NCBI GenBank assembly: GCA_029261435.1
Contig: JAJDBI010000126.1
Span: forward strand, 1-17,286
Length of the DNA: 17,286 nt
Source: Nitrospinaceae bacterium
GTDB taxonomy: Bacteria; Nitrospinota; Nitrospinia; Nitrospinales; VA-1
Reading direction: 5' to 3'
This document shows positions 13,610-17,286 of this stretch, in pieces (position 1 is the stretch's first letter; each line of letters begins with the position of its first letter). Both the position numbers and the translations under genes were made by a program. Below the pieces are notes generated by a model, which saw only the letters and a list, made by a program, of their open reading frames with translations, searched no databases and was not told the DNA's origin.

Positions 13610-15694
13610 CTATACACTCAATTTATCGTCGCACTCTGAAATAACATATTGCGGTATGGAATCATATTTTAATGGGTTTAACTGCATTACATACTCGTTC
13701 TCAATATGGAATGTTTCATTAATGAATTTTTGGATAACATCGTTATCAGGTAGATTACCCGCATTTATAATTCTAAATATTTGCAGTTTTTCATAGTTAT
13801 TATTGGCCGCCTGATACAAAGAAAGCATTTGGGTATCGTCATTGATAATTCCCAAACAACTTGTGTAATCAAAAGTGGAAATGCGCTTTCTAATGTTTTC
13901 AGTAGCTTGCTCAATATCTGCTTGCGGTATAGGAACATTGCCCGCTCTATCCAAAGTTGGAGCAGTTCTTTTATGGAGTAAGCTTGCTAAAACATGATAT
14001 TCATTGCCTTCATTATTCATTATTTCGTAGTAACGCCTTAAATAAATAAGCTTCACAATATCTTGAATACTACTCTCTATGTTTTGGGTGCAAACTTTTG
14101 CGAAGCTTATAATATCGTCCCTAGCTATAGGTATCTCAGTCACTATACCATTTCTTCTTTGTAAAAAGCTGGCCTGAGGCACAGGCTCAAATTTTCCTCG
14201 TAACGTGCTTATCATATCAACAATAGGCTCAAAGTCATGCGTCATCATAAGAACAGTTTTCCCTTTGAAACTATCAGTACGTTTAAAAAGCATTTCGACT
14301 ATTGCAAACTTCTTGTTTCTATCGAAAGAAGAGATTGGATCATCTAAAACTATTAAATCTGTATTTTTAGATAGGCTTTCATACATGAACAAGACCAGAG
14401 AAAAAGCATTTCTTTCTCCGTAGCTGAGGTGGTTTGAAGAGTTAATTATACTCGTGCTGAAATCTTTGTGCTTCAATTTCATTTTGTATAAATCACCATC
14501 CTCTTCAATATCAACATAGTAATCATATCCAGCGTATTTCAGGAATTCGTTGATCTCTTTATTGTGTTTTTGAATAGTTTTCTGAATTTCTATTTTCTGC
14601 TGGGCTACCTGCCCTTGCAAAGGTCCAATTTTCTTCAGAAGGCTATCAATCTCTTGGTTAACGTTGTCGACAATGCTCTTGGTTTCTTCTGAATTCATAT
14701 GATGTATAAGCGATAGGTCAATTTTAAGTTGCTTAACCTTATCCTCAACATCTTTGTCATCTTTAAATGAGAAAAATGAAATATTTTTTATAACGGAAAG
14801 CTTATCTTTGAGGGTATCAATATCACGCCATACGCCGCTTAAAAAGTTTTCCGCTTCCGGAGATAGACAATCTGGGCTGCTTACAATTTTGCCCAATTTT
14901 TCTTGGGTGTCAGGAGTGAAATATTTCCCCAATCCCTCTAGCGCTTTTAAAACATTATTCAGGTGTTCAATTTGTTTTTTATCATATGCTTTGCCGATGG
15001 CTTGAATAGTTTCTTTTTTCTCTGATGTAGGTGATGTGCAATACGGACAATCTTTGGATATTCCCAAGAAGTTATTTCCTTTGATTTGCCAATCAATCCA
15101 TTTAACGTTTTCGGGGCTTTGAAGAAACGGTGTATATGCTTTTAAGCTTTCAGGAACATTTTGTACTTTGTTACCATTCTTTCCAAAGGCTTTATTAATT
15201 GGAGCTGCCCCACTAATACCCGTTTTCACAGGTTTACCAAAACTATTGCTAAGTTCGGATAGGTCTTTTACAACCTGATCTAGTCGAGCGTCATTTTTAA
15301 AGGTTTCTCTAATATCGAATACTGATTTTTCGATTTCTTCCATTTTTTGATCGTATTCTTTGGTTTTTATAAATATTTCAAAACTGTTACTTACAACCTC
15401 ATCTTGTTTGAAAACGAATTGATCTATGTAGTCTTCATTAAAAGTAGAGACTGTGTTAATCGCATCTAGCCCTTCAATAGAAGGCTGCGGTACCTCCGCT
15501 TTTGGTTTATCCATATATTTAAACGGCATTAAGTCCGACACATCCCCACTCTCATTAGCAGTTGCGAGTTCAATAGCTTTAACAATCGTACTTTTTCCGA
15601 CCCCATTCATCCCATACTTTATATTTAATTTATCGGCATGAATTTCAATTTTTGTTTCATCAATGCTATTGCAATTTTTTATAGTTATTTTCAT
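13610..15694 (-). CDS. ABC-type/AAA_13 ATPase with zinc-hook-like motif, candidate RloC/PrrC-like anti-phage nuclease
   Basis: A 694-residue cytoplasmic protein starting at an ATG with GGAAG 7 bases upstream. Walker A is G-M-N-G-V-G-K-S-T (28-36), the Q-loop region S-T-F-N-E-D (83-88), the ABC signature L-S-Y-G-E-R-N (423-429), Walker B L-I-V-L-D-D-P-I-S-S-F-D (447-458) and the H-loop M-T-H-D (484-487). Between the halves are coiled-coil-like stretches with C216-P-Y-C219, like the zinc hook of RloC. After the ATPase, about 200 residues include R553-R-Y-Y-E557 and later H567 and H574, resembling the R-x3-E...H triad of PrrC/RloC anticodon nucleases, although the Glu-His spacing is shorter. The ATPase class is firm; nuclease activity and defence role are inference. 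REP-like palindromes lie on both sides. Confidence 0.82.
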   Translation of the reverse strand: MKITIKNCNSIDETKIEIHADKLNIKYGMNGVGKSTIVKAIELATANESGDVSDLMPFKYMDKPKAEVPQPSIEGLDAINTVSTFNEDYIDQFVFKQDEVVSNSFEIFIKTKEYDQKMEEIEKSVFDIRETFKNDARLDQVVKDLSELSNSFGKPVKTGISGAAPINKAFGKNGNKVQNVPESLKAYTPFLQSPENVKWIDWQIKGNNFLGISKDCPYCTSPTSEKKETIQAIGKAYDKKQIEHLNNVLKALEGLGKYFTPDTQEKLGKIVSSPDCLSPEAENFLSGVWRDIDTLKDKLSVIKNISFFSFKDDKDVEDKVKQLKIDLSLIHHMNSEETKSIVDNVNQEIDSLLKKIGPLQGQVAQQKIEIQKTIQKHNKEINEFLKYAGYDYYVDIEEDGDLYKMKLKHKDFSTSIINSSNHLSYGERNAFSLVLFMYESLSKNTDLIVLDDPISSFDRNKKFAIVEMLFKRTDSFKGKTVLMMTHDFEPIVDMISTLRGKFEPVPQASFLQRRNGIVTEIPIARDDIISFAKVCTQNIESSIQDIVKLIYLRRYYEIMNNEGNEYHVLASLLHKRTAPTLDRAGNVPIPQADIEQATENIRKRISTFDYTSCLGIINDDTQMLSLYQAANNNYEKLQIFRIINAGNLPDNDVIQKFINETFHIENEYVMQLNPLKYDSIPQYVISECDDKLSV

Positions 15695-15723
15695 TAAATA
15701 ACTTCCATTTTATAAATTTTAAA

Positions 15724-15750
15724 CGTCCGCTTTGGGTCGTATGCAGACTC
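15724..15750 (+). repeat. REP-like palindrome, copy 2
   Basis: GTCCGCTTTGGGTCGT then ATGCAGACT. It has the same orientation as copy 1 and lies 30 bases upstream of the ATPase start codon, within the divergent intergenic region. It could influence expression of that gene. Confidence 0.6.
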
Positions 15751-15887
15751 CCACAAGGCATTGACTCCATATGAGCGGAGCAACACCTTATATTTGGACC
15801 ACCAAAATCTTAGTTCAGCTAGCGGATATTGTCAAATACAGGTAATATGGAAAAATCAATTTAAATTCTAATGAAAGCCAACCCCAT

Positions 15888-16694
15888 ATGCCCGAACCTG
15901 CCTACAAGACAAAACTTACGCTGGGGTTGCAATTATATCTTGAGAATATCCTGAGCCTCATTGATTTTATGGAATTAAACACCGCAAGTATGCTGGTTCT
16001 AGATGCATCCTTGTATAAACAATATGAGGAAGCTGACTATCCTGACTGGTCAGACTCGTATTTTTCAAAAGTTGATATGACAAGTTTATTGGAGGGGCTT
16101 TTCAAGAGTGAATTACTTGATAGCTTTACAAGCTTTGATCTCCTCAAAGATGACATAGGTGTCAATAAGATAGGCCAGGAATTGCTGGGTAAATTACAGG
16201 GCAATATTCCCGAGCACAAAGAAATTGGCTTGGATATAAACAAAGCTCTTGGGTTTAATGAATTTCTAAAGTTCTTCCCATTACATCTTTTATATCTGTG
16301 CCCAGCTCTATTTGGAGAAAGGTCAGATCAAGTTTTAAACAAAGCTAGAAATGGGGATAGAGAATCTATTCTCAAGCTGATTCAACTGGACAAATCGTTG
16401 ATTAGTGCAGAGTGGTCTGCCAAAGAGCTAAGAAAAGCTCAGTTAACGGGAGATTTTGAATATTTCAGGGAAGTTTCCAAGGTAATGGCTAAAGATCCGT
16501 TTAAACCTAGTAAGAAGAACTCAAAAATGGTTTGCTTTCTTGTGATGGGCTGGCCAATGGGATTGAACAAACTGACGAACGTTGAGGTTTTCGAGTATAT
16601 AAAAGACATTGGATTGTATGGAAGTGAAGACCCTGATTCTCTTTATAGAGAAATAAAAAGATTAAAATTAAGAAAAAATATGGAGGAAGTTTAA
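15888..16694 (+). CDS. Unrecognised cytoplasmic protein divergent from the ATPase
   Basis: A 268-residue protein with no signal peptide, membrane segment or familiar catalytic motif. It is helix-rich, with an acidic N-terminal two-thirds and a basic C-terminus ending in K-R-L-K-L-R-K-N. Stretches such as N-G-D-R-E-S-I-L-K-L-I and K-A-Q-L-T-G-D-F-E-Y-F look like paired helices. I cannot assign a family. No Shine-Dalgarno is evident before the ATG, and no better in-frame start exists upstream because a stop precedes it. It is divergent from the ATPase gene and followed by a hairpin and a strong terminator, so it is probably a single-gene transcript. A partner role in an ATPase-based defence locus is possible but unsupported beyond position. 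Confidence 0.7.
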   Translation: MPEPAYKTKLTLGLQLYLENILSLIDFMELNTASMLVLDASLYKQYEEADYPDWSDSYFSKVDMTSLLEGLFKSELLDSFTSFDLLKDDIGVNKIGQELLGKLQGNIPEHKEIGLDINKALGFNEFLKFFPLHLLYLCPALFGERSDQVLNKARNGDRESILKLIQLDKSLISAEWSAKELRKAQLTGDFEYFREVSKVMAKDPFKPSKKNSKMVCFLVMGWPMGLNKLTNVEVFEYIKDIGLYGSEDPDSLYREIKRLKLRKNMEEV

Positions 16695-16774
16695 GAAAGT
16701 GTAATGAATTCAGAGGGGGACATAAAATTGCAATTCTGTGTCCTACCATAAAATATATATTTTCTTCATATTGA

Positions 16775-16810
16775 GGCCATCAGCGGTTAATTCCGTTGGT
16801 GGCCTTTTTT
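16775..16810 (+). terminator. Strong intrinsic terminator after the 268-aa gene
   Basis: A 12-bp stem, GGCCATCAGCGG (16775-16786) with CCGTTGGTGGCC (16793-16804), has two wobble pairs and no mismatch. The loop is TTAATT and six T residues follow. Confidence 0.85.
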
Positions 16811-16819
16811 ATTTGTTGG

Positions 16820-16904
16820 TGGGCGGCTTGAGCGGTCGCACAGCCCCACTGGACTGGGAGACGCGAAAGCGGCCCCCAGCACGGTATAGGGTAAACACCG
16901 TGCT
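16820..16904. other. Hairpin-rich GC-rich segment, candidate replication origin or structured leader
   Basis: In AT-rich surroundings this segment is strikingly GC-rich and folded. CTGGGAGACGC (16854-16864) faces GCGGCCCCCAG (16869-16879) around a GAAA tetraloop, 9 of 11 pairs. AGCACGGT (16878-16885) pairs perfectly with ACCGTGCT (16897-16904). It lies immediately upstream of a gene that may encode a rolling-circle replication protein, the usual place for an inovirus or plasmid nicking origin. An open frame crosses it (16738-16962), but it spans the terminator and is not believed to be coding. Confidence 0.35.
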
Positions 16905-16971
16905 TAGTATGCATATGAGTAATTTAAACTTTGGAATTATTAATTTTTTTTGTGAATTATGAGGATTAATT

Positions 16972-17286
16972 ATGGGATTGGATAAATTGAATCTGACTAT
17001 TTATGAGCCTCCTGATACAGGGAAACTAGAAGAGGCTGGCTATATTCAGGAAAAAGACAGGAATAAAATCTATAAGTATTTTTGTAACTTAGGTCCAATT
17101 CAATTCATGTGGAAGCCTCACAAGTATGGTCCTGAGATGAATGAGAAAATGGCCTATACCAAGGTTGACTGTAGCCCCAAATATTTTTCCTGCTTTCAGG
17201 CGTTAATGGATTGCGTCCAAACATACTTCCTTGCCCCAAACATCATAGCTCTTAATCGTTTCACCATTTCTCGTGTGGATGTGAAG
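16972..17286 (+). CDS. Possible phage/plasmid replication initiation protein (5' part only)
   Basis: The start ATG has GAGG (16961-16964) 7 bases upstream. The 105 visible codons run off the right edge. The N-terminus, M-G-L-D-K-L-N-L-T-I, and the segment F-T-I-S-R-V-D-V-K at the edge resemble inovirus-type replication proteins (Phage_CRI/Rep_trans families), which begin with a short beta-strand and later carry an R-[IV]-D motif. The nicking tyrosines would lie beyond the window, so the assignment cannot be confirmed. The hairpin-rich segment upstream supports it. The rest of the fragment gives no familiar motif. Confidence 0.45.
   Translation, partial: MGLDKLNLTIYEPPDTGKLEEAGYIQEKDRNKIYKYFCNLGPIQFMWKPHKYGPEMNEKMAYTKVDCSPKYFSCFQALMDCVQTYFLAPNIIALNRFTISRVDVK

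Noticed and set aside
13373..15750. Integron attC cassette or CRISPR repeat
   Set aside because: The palindromes lack the R''/R' core sites of attC and occur singly, not in a spaced array.
16738..16962. A 74-codon plus-strand frame over the hairpin region
   Set aside because: It spans the strong terminator and two structured hairpins and has no ribosome binding site; structure explains it better.

Overview
The window reads as Gram-negative chromosomal DNA: almost every protein is exported or periplasmic, there are at least six CxxCH heme c sites, and a DsbA-type oxidase is present. Tandem Tll0287-like heme domains and a lipoprotein joining a phosphoesterase-like domain to a multiheme cytochrome would fit a marine chemolithotroph (Nitrospinota or a deltaproteobacterial lineage), but this taxonomic guess is weak.

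Left part (1-7717), housekeeping-like and of moderate GC. A secreted reprolysin-like zinc protease runs off the left edge on the minus strand. Next come a di-heme Tll0287-like cytochrome (+), a PHP phosphoesterase (-), and a plus-strand run with gaps of 30-50 nt: a metallophosphatase-like/tetraheme lipoprotein, DsbA, an S41 C-terminal processing protease and an 80-aa protein. The run closes with a structured, untranslated RNA and a strong intrinsic terminator at 7891-7923. That RNA contains a 10-base block typical of yybP-ykoY (Mn2+) riboswitches, but no regulated gene follows.

Middle part (about 7930-13320), visibly AT-richer and accessory. It starts with a REP-like palindrome and a possible tRNA 3' remnant. 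It then encodes only exported proteins: a Sel1-repeat protein, a peptidoglycan amidase with a cysteine-rich N-terminus, a small cysteine-rich protein, a zincin-like protease, and two tandem proteins that begin with the same C-x21-C 'VQERIDLGK' module. One of these has eight cysteines with exactly mirror-symmetric spacing (3-10-14-6-14-10-3), which predicts a disulfide-laddered helical hairpin. The amidase N-terminus and the small neighbouring protein share a cysteine framework. I take this as the best candidate for an undescribed system: a set of disulfide-stabilised exported proteins with wall- and protein-cleaving members, which a periplasmic DsbA could fold.

Right part (13321-17286). A second copy of part of the 7.8-kb RNA element lies beside a REP-like palindrome. 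A 694-aa ABC-type/AAA_13 ATPase with a CPYC zinc-hook-like motif and an RloC/PrrC-like R-x3-E...H pattern (candidate anti-phage nuclease) is bracketed by two same-orientation palindromes. It is divergent from an unrecognised 268-aa protein that ends in a strong terminator. The window ends in a hairpin-rich segment followed by the 5' end of what may be a rolling-circle (inovirus-like) replication gene.
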